Positions 22,661-34,837 are shown, counted from the stretch's first letter. The stretch is 64,000 bases of DNA from Gnetum montanum (GCA_015680685.1 MNCI01015561.1:406418-470417); one strand, 5' to 3'. Numbers and translations are program-made. The notes: generated from the letters alone by a model not told the origin.

Positions 22661-23344
22661 ATCGTAATAGGAGATATGTACTTAATCAAACATTAGCTCA
22701 TTGGTCGACAACAGGCAAGGTGCCCCAGAACGGGGGGCTACCCCACAACCCCTGAGGACTGTAGAGGCTTTAGATATTGCCTGCTGGGAAACATCAAACA
22801 TGTTATGCATGCCTGATGATCAGATAGTTCTAACCTCACACCACCGATCGTACAGTCGCACCCACATTCGCACCTGCAAACCATTCGCACCCTCACACCA
22901 TTTGCACCCAAGAAGCATCACATCCAATAAGCCTCGAACCCAAGCCCATTCGCACCCAAGAAGCCTCAAACCCAAGCCCATTCGCATCCAAGAAGCCTCG
23001 AACCCAAGCCCATTTGCACCCAAGAAGCATCAAACCCAAGAATGCACCAAAGAACACAACAAAGAACCACACAAAAGTTCTAAAGCCACTCATTGAACAT
23101 TTAAATGAGTTGCAGCTCGTGTTAGGAGGGGTGCAAGCAACCTAACCCATCGAACCTCTTGGGGGCCCCATAAAACCCACAAACCATTCTCGGGGACCCC
23201 AAGCACCCGCACCCACACCCAAGAATAAAGAGGAACAACTACCAATAATTGCTTATTCAAGGGGACCCACACCATAGCATTCTCGGGGGCCCCATCAAAC
23301 CTCTCGAGGGCCCCATCAATTTGAAAAACCCATCAAACACACAT
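22661..23344. other. Repeat-rich, GC-richer stretch without gene
   Basis: Several open frames on both strands arise from direct repeats and are not genes. At 23140-23320 the words CTCGGGGGCCCCATCAAAC and CTCGAGGGCCCCATCAA recur. Not recognised. Confidence 0.35.
22905..23046. repeat. 32-bp tandem repeat
   Basis: Four to five copies of a 32-base unit starting ACCCAAGCCCATTCGCACCC. Differences between copies are mostly C/T at CG sites (TTCGC versus TTTGC, CTCGA versus CTCAA). Confidence 0.85.
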
Positions 23345-23605
23345 GGACATGTGACATCAATGTTGCATCATCTATGTTACTATGTCACATTACATCATAT
23401 TTGTCATGTTACATTGCATCGCATCAACTACATCACAATCCATTACGTTGTGTCATCTATGTCATCATGTTGTGTTATGTCACATTACATCACATCATCT
23501 ACATCACATTGCATTACATCGTGTCATCTACATCATCACATCATGTCACATCACATCATCTACATTGTGTTATATTATGTTGTATCATCTACATTAGACA
23601 CTTCA
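23345..23605. repeat. Degenerate CATCA/CATTA array
   Basis: About 260 bases of imperfect short repeats: ACATCA, ACATTA and TCATCTAC in irregular order. The overlapping His/Ser-rich open frames in all plus frames come from this repeat. Confidence 0.8.
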
Positions 23606-26091
23606 TTACAACAACCACATTTTGACTTCTAATCAATTCCGAGTTGCATCTACAACTTCCCTACTCATATATGCACCTTCTAAAGGTCAAATATTGTCAT
23701 AAAAAACCCCTACTTTGCTTTAAAATTGAACCTTTATCATCAATTTTATCTTTCATATGTTTTTTGTCATCTCTTATCATTTTGGCTCTTCATAGGAGGT
23801 GAACTTCAAATTTTATCAATAAAGTATATTAATAATTGAAAAAGGGATACCAAAACCCTTTCCCTCATATCAATCCTCTATTTTATCATTTTTATTTTTC
23901 TCCATAATTCATTTCTATACTTCGTATTTATTTGCATCGCTTAGCTTTTTTTTTCATAACACTTGGGTTTTATCAATTCTATTGCTAAAATTATCATTTT
24001 TCATTAATTTTCTTACTATTCTTAGTTTTTAGGTAGTAGGCTAAGTCTATTTGTAATTGAAGGTTTATTATGTCCCTTTATTTCATAATCATTGATATAT
24101 TCAGGGTTATATCAATCTAAAGATCATTTTTGTCTACAAGTTGAATACTTAGCATCTAATTCATAAAGGTGCTCTTGCGAGCTTGAAAAAGAATAATTTT
24201 GCAAGAATAGCTAAAAAACTCTAAAATTTTATTCTTTCCATACTAAAAACCAAATAAATCATGGATGTGCTATCCACACCTTGCCTTCTTGTCCTCTATA
24301 ATGAAGTTATTCCCAAGCCAACAAAAAGATATTCCCAAAATTAGTCACAAGTGGTGACCTCTTAGCACTTCATCTAAACTCATTTTAAATATTCTAAATA
24401 AATAGGAAATTTATAAAAAGATTATTAGAAATTTTGATTGTTGACTGATATAACATACAACATGGATCTTCCATAATACTCTTCTGTGCAACATATTAAA
24501 TAGTGGGTCCATAAAGTATCTTACTAGCAAAGAGATAGATGTAAGGAGTGAAAAAGGGATTCTTAATGTCTACTAGATATTACACTTTTTCCACAAGGCA
24601 TAAAGTGGTATAAGTCTTCTGTATGGAGTGTTTTGAATAACAACACTTCCACTACTAATTATGCAAAAAGATATGTTGATAAAACCAATGTCTTGTAGAC
24701 TAAAGCCCTTTCCAAATTCATGAGGGATCAGTAATATTGGGAGCATTAACAAAGTAAAAATTAAACTATCATACAAGTATGTGACTTTCATCACCTAAAC
24801 CCAAGATGATTTAAATATAATGTATGTCTAGTAGATTCTTATGTCTATAATACCATAATAAGATTTAAGTTTTACTCTTTATGTTTGATTCAATAAGGCA
24901 TAGGTCAATGCTTAGAGTATGTGACTTGTGGTTATACAAGTTACAAGTTAGATCTCAAGGGATTTACTGAGATACAGTTATATTTTTCTTAAGTTCTACC
25001 AAGATAATGGTGTCAATTTTATAGACTAGGTACATATAATCATAGTTTTAATTTGATAACTTTGAATATCTGAGTTGCTTGTATTACTATGAAATTGATA
25101 TGTTCCTACAAAATTCAAAAATTACATATGTTAATTAGTTGAAACCAGGTCTCTAAACAAGCATCATGCAAAACAAAAAATGTTGAAATCAAAAAATTTT
25201 AATGTATCCATTAGTTCTTAGACATAATTAAAAATAGTTTCAATCATTAAAGATTGAACTCATAACCTATTGGTTGATCTCAATTACATACTTGTAAGGC
25301 TTACAACTAAATTTCTTTTAGATCCTAATAATTAATTTTTTGATTTTTTTTCTAAACTTTATATCAAGGCATGATCTTGTTAGTTGAAGTGTATAACTTG
25401 CAACTTACAAATCAAAGGTTTGATTTTTATAAGACATTGAGATATATAAGCATCATGCAAAGATTTTTGAACTTGAACTAAAGATATTTTAACATTTAAA
25501 AATATATATATATATATATTTTTAAGAAAAAAAAATTTTACAAAAAAAAAGAATAAAAAAAGATATTTTGTTACATGATATTAGAATGTGCTACCATGCT
25601 AGATAGGAAACTCTCCATATTAACCTACAGCCTCTCCATATTTACTTGCTTATTATTTTTTTTATGGTAACTAACTCTTCAAGCTTTGGAAACAAGCAAT
25701 TTACCATCACTCTAAACAATAATCTTTAATCTTTATATGAGTGAACAATGATTAAAAATTCAAATCACAAAGTCAACTTCACTTAACCTGCATAGTTTTT
25801 CTATTAGGGTATAAACTATGGCACGATCTCACAACTAAATCTCTCCTCACCCAGATAGATTATTATGCAACTACATTAAACATGCTAAGCATAGTTGGAT
25901 TACATGATGATAAGGTGGAATTCATGAAGTTCATGAGAACTACATGCATGCCATAGCAGAGAAATTAGTAGTAGGCCTTATGCAAGAGAACTAGACAATG
26001 GCAATGGACATCAATTTCTTATGCTGTTAGAAGGGTAAAGATGACCCATTTCAAGACTGTGACCATATGGCTAGTAACGAGTCTTCCTATC
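23606..26091. other. AT-rich stretch, one weak protein trace
   Basis: Mostly AT-rich with no clear gene. A minus-strand frame at 24573-24794 (73 codons) is strongly hydrophobic with a GKGFSLQDIGF loop. That is vaguely like a loop in plant MFS transporters (GG.GFS..D.G), but too short to call. An AT dinucleotide run lies at about 25503-25521. Confidence 0.3.
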
Positions 26092-26307
26092 TTACCTAAA
26101 CTTTCTCGTCATTTGTGTAGGGGAATGTGATCCCCCTTCAATATCCCTAGTATTATTGAAATTCGTTGCTATTTCTTCTTCTTCTTCTTCTTCTTGACAA
26201 AATCTGAGGCTCAGTGATTTGCATGAACGGAGTATGAGCAGCATCATCCATGACCACACGCAAAGGTTCCCACCATCTGCCACCTTCACCATTCTCCCAA
26301 CTCTCAT
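26092..26307 (-). CDS. Candidate first exon of a small secreted protein
   Basis: A 71-codon minus-strand frame lies about 45 bases downstream of a good TATA box. It starts MRVGRMVKVADGG, with a second possible Met at residue 6. A hydrophobic segment CVWSWMMLLIL could be a signal peptide. A seven-Glu run follows, encoded by a GAA microsatellite, then a polar tail. The frame ends at TAA in AGGTAAGA, which is also a good plant 5' splice site, so this could be exon 1 with the rest spliced from further down. I found no second exon and recognise no family. It could equally be a lone promoter remnant. Confidence 0.3.
   Translation of the reverse strand: MRVGRMVKVADGGNLCVWSWMMLLILRSCKSLSLRFCQEEEEEEEIATNFNNTRDIEGGSHSPTQMTRKFR
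26176..26198. repeat. TTC/GAA microsatellite
   Basis: Seven TTC units on plus, coding a Glu run in the minus-strand candidate exon. Confidence 0.9.
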
Positions 26308-26348
26308 AATTTTTTGTCCTCTTAATTGTTAGAAATGCCAGGCTGCTC

Positions 26349-26356
26349 CTTTTATA
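26349..26356 (-). promoter_or_regulatory. TATA box of the candidate exon
   Basis: The minus strand reads CCCTATAAAAGGAG, then about 40 bases later AAAAAATTATGAG, the candidate start. The spacing would allow only a very short 5' leader to the first ATG and a more usual one to the second (26292). Confidence 0.4.
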
Positions 26357-26700
26357 GGGACTGCTTTAATATTGAAGAGAATAATATTAAAGTTGGATTC
26401 CCAAGTGAGAGGAAAAGAAACAGAGAAGGTGATTCCAGCAACTCATGGATTTAATAGGAATTCAACTTCAGTTTCAGTTTCAATTCTCTGCATGTCGATT
26501 ACTGGGAGATATAGGCTTTCTTCTTTCTATGGTTTTTGTGTTGGTTTTTTAAAGGAAAATAAGATTGAACCATGCTTTCAGCGTACCATAGGGGTTACTA
26601 ACTCAATGTTGCTTAGGCACCCTCAAAGGTGCACGATTGTACCAAAGGCAAGGAAATGAGAGTGAATTTAAGAGTTACAAGAAGTTGTAATGATTTATAA

Positions 26701-27210
26701 ACTAGCTTAGTTATATATTTATGATATATATCTATAAATTGGTCGAGAGAATCTTATTTGTTTACAAGTAAAAAGTTCTTTGAGTAAAAAATTTCACGAC
26801 TTCTGGACGAAGAACAAGATTTAAAAACCCAAATTTTCATGCCTTCTGGATGAAGAACAAGAGTTCTGTACCTTATTTTTCCTTTTCTGAAAAAAATATT
26901 TCCATCAATTAGTGTATGCTCTCACCCTCGGCCAAATTTTTTGTTTTTGATATATAATGCAAGTTCGGCCGAGAGTGAGAGCATACACTAATTGATGGAA
27001 ATTTTTTTTTTCAGAAAACCCATCCTTAGGAAAAATAAGGTACATAACTCTTGTTCTTTGTCCAGAAGGAATGAAAATTTGGGTTTTTAAATCTTGTTCT
27101 TGGTCCAGAAGTCGTGAAATTTTTTACTCAAAGAACTTTTTACTTGTGAACAAATAAGATTTTCTCGGCCAATTTATAGATATATATTATAAATATATAA
27201 CTAAGCTAGT
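26701..27210. repeat. 510-bp foldback (long inverted repeat)
   Basis: The left arm 26701-26933 starts ACTAGCTTAGTTATATATTT. The right arm 26966-27210 ends with its near-exact reverse complement. A loop of about 32 bases separates them. The arms differ by scattered substitutions and a small insertion in the right arm near 27015-27025; by eye they are about 95% identical. No open frame is present, and no clear target-site duplication is seen at the outer ends. It could be a foldback-type mobile element, and its transcript would fold into a long hairpin. Confidence 0.85.
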
Positions 27211-27408
27211 GATCGCCAGTTGTCTACTGCAGCGATGATTTAAACACAACAGATAAAAATATTATAAGACCATGGAATGCTTTATTAAATGATTATAAAC
27301 ATGTTGTAATATAGCAGAAATGATCAATGTACAAACTTGCATAATTGAAAATGTATAGTTACAAATGTTCTGACATTCAAAATGGTAAAAATTAGTTGAC
27401 AGAAAAAA

Positions 27409-28032
27409 ATGATTCCATCGGTGGCATGGTCCATCCCCCAAACTGCCAACGGCCACATCTGGGGGATAGCCCTCTCACCCACCTGGCATGCTACCGTGGT
27501 GCTGGTGGAGAGGTACTTCATTCAGTCAGGCTCACATCACAATCTCAATGAGGTACACTTCATGTTTCTCAAGCGCATGCACGCCGAGACTCCCGTCAAC
27601 CTCTCCCACTTCCTCTGGGAGTCTCTACAACGATGACGCCCTAGCCGGCACCCAAGGGTGATACATGCTCTTTGGCGGGCTGGCACTTTGATCCCGCTAC
27701 TTTGGCCACCACTTTAACCTATGCGGGTGTATCAATGGCAATGGGGACAACACGATCTTCCAGTGGGGGATGCCGCGGTCTCAGCTGGAACTACAACCAT
27801 GACCCCCCAGGACCCTGCAGCTGAAAGTTGCACACAGGGTGGGCTAGCCCAGGCCCTGCAGAGGGATCCACTGACTAAAGATGTTGGCCCCACAGAACAC
27901 ATGGCGGGGCAGTTGTTTGGTGCCAAGGGGCCACAGCAGGCTGTTGAGGGAATGCTCTTTGAGACACCGACCCTGCCCTCGCAATCGTACAGCCAGACGC
28001 TGCAATGGATCGAGAATGTTATCAGAGACTAG
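27409..28032 (+). pseudogene. Relic of a 'putative plant transposon protein'
   Basis: GC-rich plus-strand relic. The frame 27409-27636 holds SHHNLNEVHFMFLKRM, then HAETPVNLSHFLWESL. After a frameshift comes YMLFGGLAL and YFGHHFNLCG. This pattern (H.NEV...R..L......VN......S, then a LP.GGLLT..F...GV-like block) resembles a domain often annotated as putative plant transposon protein near copia and gypsy gag genes. The 103-codon frame 27721-28032 (Gln-rich, ending LQWIENVIRD) may be its C-terminal tail. The function of that family is not known to me. Confidence 0.4.
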
Positions 28033-30002
28033 TTAAATGCTGAAATTCAATAGTTTAATATTGTAAGAAAATGACAAGATTTTATTTTACATATACAATT
28101 TTTTTAGAAGAAGCTTCTAGCTTTAAGGAACTAAGCCAAAATAAAGTTAGATGTCCCAAAGTAGAGATTGAGCTTCCACCCATTAGAATAGACTATGCAT
28201 AGCTTATGATCATTGAAACTAAAATCTAAGAAAAATAGGATAAGAAAAGTAAGTTGATAGAGAAAAGTGATCTCTTAGAAGTAAGTTAAAATTTGCAGGG
28301 TTTAATCCTGTTAATATAAAATTAATTTGTAATATTGAAATCAAGAATAATAAATTGAAAAGGAAGATAAAAGAAACTGAGGATAAGGTGAAGGCAGAGA
28401 TTGAAACTAATCATAAACGAAACGCGTAGGCGGTGGAGGGATTTGCATCCTTGGAGAAAAAATTAGATGGTAAGTGAACATAGAAGAGCTCTGCCTTCTA
28501 GATGTTTAGTTGATAGTATAATGATATTATTAAGTGTTACCTGGTGCATGCATAATTATGTCTGATTTATTTGGGATATTTTGGGAACTCTTCTGTCAGA
28601 TTTGAATGATATGGATACTTCTTTTAAAACTATTGAAAATACTATGACTTTCTATGGTGAACTGTTAGATAGCTAGAAATCCTAACATAATATAAAATAA
28701 AAATAACAAAATGTGAACTCTAACTTAGCTTTTAAATAATAACAATAATATTCTTTGGCAAATTAAAACTCAAAACATGGTATCTGTTTGGGTAATGGTG
28801 AGGTCCGGAATCTTCAATATTAATAGTCCTCCTACTTTCTTGCTGACTGTTGGTGTGGGGCGATGTAGCAAGGATGCATGCACAGCAGAATGGAGTTTCA
28901 CCCAAAATTTTGCACCAAAATTGGTGGCCTATGCAGCGGACTAAACTATCGACTTCATGCAATTGGGTTTTGTTGGGTGCAGCATGGAAAATATACACGG
29001 CTGGCTGTTGTGCGATGCTCATGGTTTGTAGAGCGTCGGTGTGTTCAAAGGCCACATGGTGGTAGTAGGAAAGATGCAGTAGATTCTATGAACCAATGGT
29101 TTCTTTCTCTCTCTACCAAGAGCCGTGAGTATGGGTGGAAGGCCATGATAATCAATAGAAGGTTGGTGTAGGAATTAAAAAGAAAATGCAGTGGCTGCTG
29201 CTGTAGCAAGGAGTTGTTAATTGAGGTTCTATGAAGGTCATTCTAGGTTCATCTCTACTATTTCATGGTCTTATATTTTGTGGGTTCTCTGGTTTTGGGA
29301 AAATCCACTGGCCGAAACAAACCCACCATGAATGCTTTTGATGCCTGGTTCATGTCTATTTTAGCCATGATTGTAAGTAGCCTGGGCATGGTGGCCATGG
29401 AGAATCTCATGTAATTATAGCTTCTGGTCGTGACCCTACCCATGTTCCTGGGCATGAAAACTTTCACCTTCATGCTTTGATCGCATATGTAGAACCGAGG
29501 TCAGCATTCCGGCTTTTGCATTATTCACAATGGTTTCAACTTTTGGTAACTGCAGATTCATTTTGCTGAATGATACTTTAATGAGCTTCTGCAAAGATGG
29601 TTTTACTCTCTAGGTTATGGCTATGCAGATTTTGCTGGAAAACATTGTAAATGTCCCTGCTCTCTGGTCCGTAATTTGGGTCACCGGCAAACTCAATGGC
29701 AGAAATGGCAAAATCAAACACGAGTGATTACCTACTTAAAAAATGGCTACGGAGTGTCTGAGAATTTATTTCTTGCAAGGGTTACTCTATGGCTAGCCTT
29801 TTTTAGTGTTGCATTTCACTTCATTCCACCTGTTGTTGCTGCATTTTTTCTCGATGCGTTCTTTGACGTAAGCGATTTTGTTCTATTCTTTACAACTCCA
29901 AAGGATCTCCCCCTTGCCGAGCTTCTCTTCTTCAATCTCTGACATGTTGTTGTGTCGCTCGGTTTAACTCATGCTCTCTATCACTTAGCATAATCCATTA
30001 GT
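28033..30002. other. Unassigned stretch with mixed-composition frames
   Basis: The first 700 bases are AT-rich. At 28820-29170 and 29230-29940 the DNA is GC-richer and has open frames on both strands, including a hydrophobic plus-strand frame at 29676-29942. None resembles a known family convincingly. Their composition, and the shared repeat at 30.0 kb, recall the captured-fragment segment at 10.5-12.0 kb, so they may be further captured pieces. Confidence 0.3.
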
Positions 30003-30062
30003 CAGCGTTATGGACAAAGTTGGCGTTACCGAAATATGACTAGTAATGGCCTTTCAGCCAAA
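30003..30062. repeat. Distant copy of the GTTATGCACAAAG repeat
   Basis: GTCAGCGTTATGGACAAAGT, then TGGCGTTACCGAAATATGAC and TAGTAATGGCC, match 11902-11960 almost base for base. After it (30063 on) the two loci diverge. Confidence 0.75.
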
Positions 30063-30347
30063 TTATATTTTCTTAAGTGTTAACCTATTCAATGTAACTT
30101 TTTTAACTCTAAAGCTTGTTTTTCTTTATTAAAGCCTTTGTATTGTTTAATGAGGGGTCATCTTAGATATTAAAATCGAAGTTTACAAGTCTTGGCATAG
30201 AAGCCATATATCACACAGGTTTAATTTTAGTGGACAATGCTAAATTCTGAAAAAAATCCAGAAAAGAAATTCATGTAGTTAAATATATTTAATTTCAATT
30301 TTTTTCTTAAATTCTGCTTCATTTTCCTTTTCAAAATTTTGTGCCTC

Positions 30348-31110
30348 AGTACTATGCCCTCCTAAACCATTAAATGGCTTTTTTACCAATTCAGCCTAAG
30401 GCTTGTTTTCAACACATCTTTTCAATAGCTACTCAAGGTGATCTAGGGCTTTCTCAAATGTAGCTCCATAGGTAGAGAAGTCATCCATAAAGACTTCTAC
30501 CCCACTATGAAATTGCTATTAAAAAATACTAAGGACTAAGCATTGAAATGTTACAAGGGAATTGCATAGATCAAATGACATATTACAATATGCAAAAGTT
30601 CCCTAGGGACTTGTGAATGTTGTCTTGGCTTGATCTTTAGGTGCAATCTAGATTTGTTTATAGCCACTATAACCACTATCTTTGGTTAGCATGTGATTCC
30701 TTGGATGACCCTTATCTTTTTCAGGTGTACCTTAATCCCTACCTAAGTAATTTTGTGCCCTAATACTATGCCCTCCTAAACCATTAAATGCCTTTTCTAC
30801 CAATTAAGCCTAAGGCTTATTTTCAACACATCTTTTCAATACCTACTCAAAGTGATCTAGAGCTTACTCAAATGTAGCTTCATAGGTAGAAAAGTCATCC
30901 ATAAAGACTTCTACCCCACTACCAAACTGCTATTAAAAAATAACTAAGGACCAGGCATTGAAATGTTGCAAGGGAATTGCATAGATCAAATGACATCTTA
31001 CAATATGCAAAAGTTTCCTAGGGACTTATGAATGTTGTCTTGGCCTAATCTTAGGTGCAATCTAGATTTTTTTATAGCCACTATAACGAGCTAAGAAGTT
31101 ATAATATTAA
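30348..31110 (-). repeat. Tandem duplication within the RT of element B
   Basis: A segment of about 420 bases occurs twice in direct orientation, starting near 30349 and near 30768 (both begin ...TACTATGCCCTCCTAAACC). The copies differ by scattered substitutions and each contains the decayed catalytic motif. The second copy joins the upstream reverse transcriptase normally, so the first is the extra one. Confidence 0.85.
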
Positions 31111-31620
31111 TGCCTAGAAATGATGTTAAACACTTAGTCCACAAATGCCAATGGAAAATGATCTTTAAATGTTGTCATATTCAATAGCCTAAGGTCAATG
31201 TAGACCTACCACTTGCCACCTTTCTTTAGCACAATTACTAGTAGGTGAACCCACTCACTATCCATCATGGGCTAGATGAATCTTGGCTTGAGGAGTTGTT
31301 TAATTTCCTCTTTGATGATCTTCTTCAATTTGGGGTTCAGCCTCCACTGTGGCTACCTTATCAACTTCACAGCTAAATTGATGTAAATGCAATGCTGGCA
31401 TATCCTTGGATCAATTCCAATTAGTTTGGAATATGACCAAGCAAAGGCTATTGACCATTTGTTAACCATCCTTAATAGCTTGTCTTTTTGTTCTGGAGCA
31501 AGATTTGCATTAATTATAACCACCTTTCCATTATTTAAAAATGCATACTTCATGCTAGCTAGTAGAGTTTTTAACTCTAGGGGCTCATGCTTGAAATTAT
31601 TAGGGATTTCCAACTCTTCC
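30768..31620 (-). pseudogene. Reverse transcriptase relic of element B
   Basis: The minus-strand frame begins with the Athila-type lead-in HEPLELKTLLASMKYAFLNN and ICQHCIYI. Then come the fingers (SEWVHLLVIVLKKGGKW), FLARYSGYKKI, and the catalytic VFMDDFSTY, where other gypsy lineages have YLDD. ALDHFE and VLKRC follow. At least five stops stand where the family has Gln (for example after FVD, KI, ATFE and DHFE). The copy of the 3' half at 30348-30767 repeats FMDDF. Confidence 0.8.
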
Positions 31621-31799
31621 CAATAGGTATCATCATTTTCATCATCAAAGAGTTAGTGATGAACTTGCACAAGTTCATCCATGCCTTCAATTTAAGCACA
31701 TGTTAAGATCTCAAAGGATTCCATGCATAGTGTGCTACTATTAGAGTCAGTTGTCAACCACTAGGTGCCCTCCTATTTTGTGGCTACTGCATACAAGCA

Positions 31800-32290
31800 C
31801 CTTTGGATATTAGTTTCATGTGCACATTAATTGCATGATTTGAGGAAGGTACCTTTAATGAGCCATATTTTCTACCTGCAGTTACACCCGTTGTCACTAT
31901 ATGCGATGCATGGAACATGCTTCTTCTCTAGTCATCCAAATTCATTTTCCTTGGAGATTTCCAAGGATAGGTTCCTTATATCTATTCATGCATCCACTAT
32001 GCTTAACCAGGCCCTTCCCATAATGATGGGGAAATCACATTTGTAGTTCTCAACCTTAATCACCAGAAAATCAATAGGGTAGGACCACCCACAAACTATA
32101 GTCACAATGTCCTTCACTAGCCCCAAAGGGACAATGATTAACTAGTCTATCAATTACAAACAAATATTACTCTTCTTGAGAGGTGGTAGGTTCTATGCCT
32201 TGTACATGTTGTAGGAGATGAGATTAACGCTAGAACTATAAGCAAGAAGAGCCTTACATGGCTTATGTCCACTGATCTACAAGTAAATAA
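31800..32290 (-). pseudogene. Protease relic of element B
   Basis: Minus-strand block SSSVNLISYNMYKAQNLPPL, then LVKDIVTIVCGWSYP and FPIIMGRAWLS, colinear with the protease of element C. The catalytic D-S-G there is mutated here. The block NLPPLKK keeps the Gln that is a TAG in element C, which confirms the C-to-T reading of that stop. Confidence 0.75.
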
Positions 32291-33049
32291 GAGAACTTCC
32301 TAAGTTAGATCTTTTCATGGAAAGGTTGCCAACCTTGATCTAATCGAAAACAACATGAGTTATCATCATAGTGCAGATTTGATGTGGCATTTGGTTTGAA
32401 GGGTTCTTGAATGTGTTTGATGCAGAGGATAAGGGTGTTGAAGATACAAGGCGACTAGTCACATTAGGTTGTGAGGATTTAGGAGACTATTGGGTCATAA
32501 AAATGATGATTTCTTATATCAGTTATCCAAACCACTTGGCTAGAAGGCTAGTTATAAATTTACAGCCCTAGTAGCATTTTGTTGCTACAGTTGTGAGAAA
32601 ATTTCACCTTGCATGGATGGAGCAGGAGGTAACTATGTTGAGGGTGGAGGGATGTGTGTAGACAAATGCAGAGGATGGTATGGATATGAGTTCTTCCCTC
32701 AAGTAGATGGTGAATGAGTTTGATGGTACTCTAGAGAGTAATAGTGATGCTGGAATGAAGCATGGCTTGTAGAGCTTTGTGGAGAAATAGGCTGCTAAAC
32801 ATAGTATCCATATGGATCTAGTTGCCTGTAAAGGTACTCTTATCTTGGTGATGGCATTCCCCACAACTTTGGTTGGTATAGATATTGTTCATATGGTTGT
32901 GGTGGAGCTCCACTTGGATAGTAAGCTTGTTGTTATTAGTGGAACTACCTTGGATTGCCTTGAGGATAAGGTAATCATCTAGGTTCTTGCCTTCTTGCTA
33001 GTTATAGATTCAGTGCATACACCCTAGACTCTTGTAAGTGTGACACCAC

Positions 33050-34837
33050 AAGGCAACATTCCTTTGAATGTTCATATTAATAGATGTCACATCCAACATC
33101 ATCATTAGAGTCTATCTTCACAACTTCTTCCACTGTAGCAACTTTGCCCTTACTTTTTTGGTAGACACATTCAGCTTCTTTCCACCTCTTGCATTCATGA
33201 TCACTATTTTGCTCTTTGGATTCTTCAACAATCTTCATAGCAATTTGGAACTTCTCATCAAAAGAATCCCATATTTTATCAACCATTGCTGAAATATCAT
33301 AAATAGATTTTTGGATGGGTAAGGTTTTCCTGTTCACCACTTTATCAAAAGGTGACTCCTCCTCATCATAGAATTGCCATCCCCCCCCCCCCCTTTTTTC
33401 TAATAGAAGATTCCCTATTATATTCTTCTATACTTTTCCTTTTTTACAACTCACCTCTTCTTTTGCAACCTATTCTATCAACCTTTGTATTGGATAAGCT
33501 CTTAGTTTAAATAGTCTCCCTTGGGCATAAACCCCAAGAGTTCTTCTAGTTTTTACTATGAGCCCATCTATGATGTGGCAAAGTTGTTCCCTCTAAGAAT
33601 AACCATGGCTAGGGCATCAATGTAAGAGAGAATAATATCTACCCATGGCAACATCCAAGGCTTTATGTGTTCCCTATTTATAACCTTAGATTTTCCTTCT
33701 TAGATTGGACACTTTGGAGTATGTTTAGTATTTGTCATTAAATAGTTCTAACATGGCACTCCATCTACAAATGGATTCCAACTCTAAAAACTAGTGCCAA
33801 CTTTCAACTTTCTTAATGAGTGTCTTAGAGAAGAACTTGAGTTTTTACCAATCATTTTTAATGTTCTACAAGGCATAGGCAACGTGAAAAGCTTGTAGAT
33901 GTGTCTACGGATCAGAGTTATATCCCCGCAGAAATCTTGGGATATTATTTATGTCCAAGTGCTTGAGCTAACTATCTTTCACATGCCTAGTTGGAGTCTT
34001 GACTATCTTTGCAATGTTAAGCATGCTTTGAGTTTCCAATAAAGGCTCATCATCATCATTATTTTGTTGTCGCCAATGATGTCCTCTATTACCCCTTCAT
34101 TCATTATAGGCTTAATGATTAGTATTGTTGTCCCGTTGAGCACCTCCATCATGGTTATTCTTTTTACAACATCTTTCAAAACTAGAAGAAGAGGAAAAAG
34201 AGGATGCAAATGAAGAAGGTGAAGAGGGAGGGGGACTACCACCATCATGGTTTCTACTAACTCCCCTTCAGTTGTCACTACCATGTTCATCAGGTTTTTT
34301 ATTATCTTGATACTTGCTCGAGATCCTACCTTGACTACCATCTCTTCCTAAGGCTAGAATGCTAATAGTATAATGTAGATTTAGGTTCACACCCCCATCA
34401 CTATTAATAAGGGGTGGAGAACTGTCATGTTGAAATCCCTAAGAGGGAGGGTCCTCATTGTCATCGTGGTTTAGCATAAACAAGTGATTAGTAAACTAGT
34501 TTTCCTTCATTGCCTCATGATGCTTCTCCTAGTGTCGATCTCTCTTACATTATGTGTTAGTGGTATGGTAGTTCCTAGTTTCATAACCATTCACAATGTA
34601 TTCCTCTTGAAGAACATGAATGCCTAACTTCATAAGAGTTTGAAGTAGCATCATGGGCACAGATCAATCGGGGGGCATTACAATGTTTCCCTCCATATCA
34701 CACCATCATAGTTGCTCATTTTGGTGCAAGATGAACGTGAAATTAGGCACATACTCATCTGGATGAGTATATACCACCTTGCACTATTGTGGGACTAGTG
34801 TATTAACATCTTCATTCCTACAAGAAGAAGAAGACAT
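33050..34837 (-). pseudogene. gag relic of element B
   Basis: Starts MSSSSCRNEDV at 34837, as element C gag starts MSSSSHKS. Recognisable blocks: DEYVPNFTFILHQNEQL, NHDGGSPPPSSPSS and, at 33077-33340, MVNRKTLPIQK, KIWDSFDEKF and VEESKEQNSD. Each aligns with element C. Frameshifts break the middle. The zinc-knuckle-like tail is degraded. Confidence 0.75.

Noticed and set aside
22701-23275. Open frames on both strands in the 32-bp repeat region
   Set aside because: They are translations of direct repeats with no conserved domain.
23249-23632. Overlapping His/Ser-rich plus-strand frames of 71-127 codons
   Set aside because: All three frames are open because of the degenerate CATCA/CATTA array. 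No protein character beyond the repeat.
24573-24794. MFS transporter fragment
   Set aside because: Hydrophobic with one suggestive loop, but too short. AT-rich DNA gives Phe/Leu/Ile-rich frames by chance.
29676-29942. Membrane protein gene of 88 codons
   Set aside because: Hydrophobic stretch but no recognisable family, no promoter context and competing frames on the other strand.
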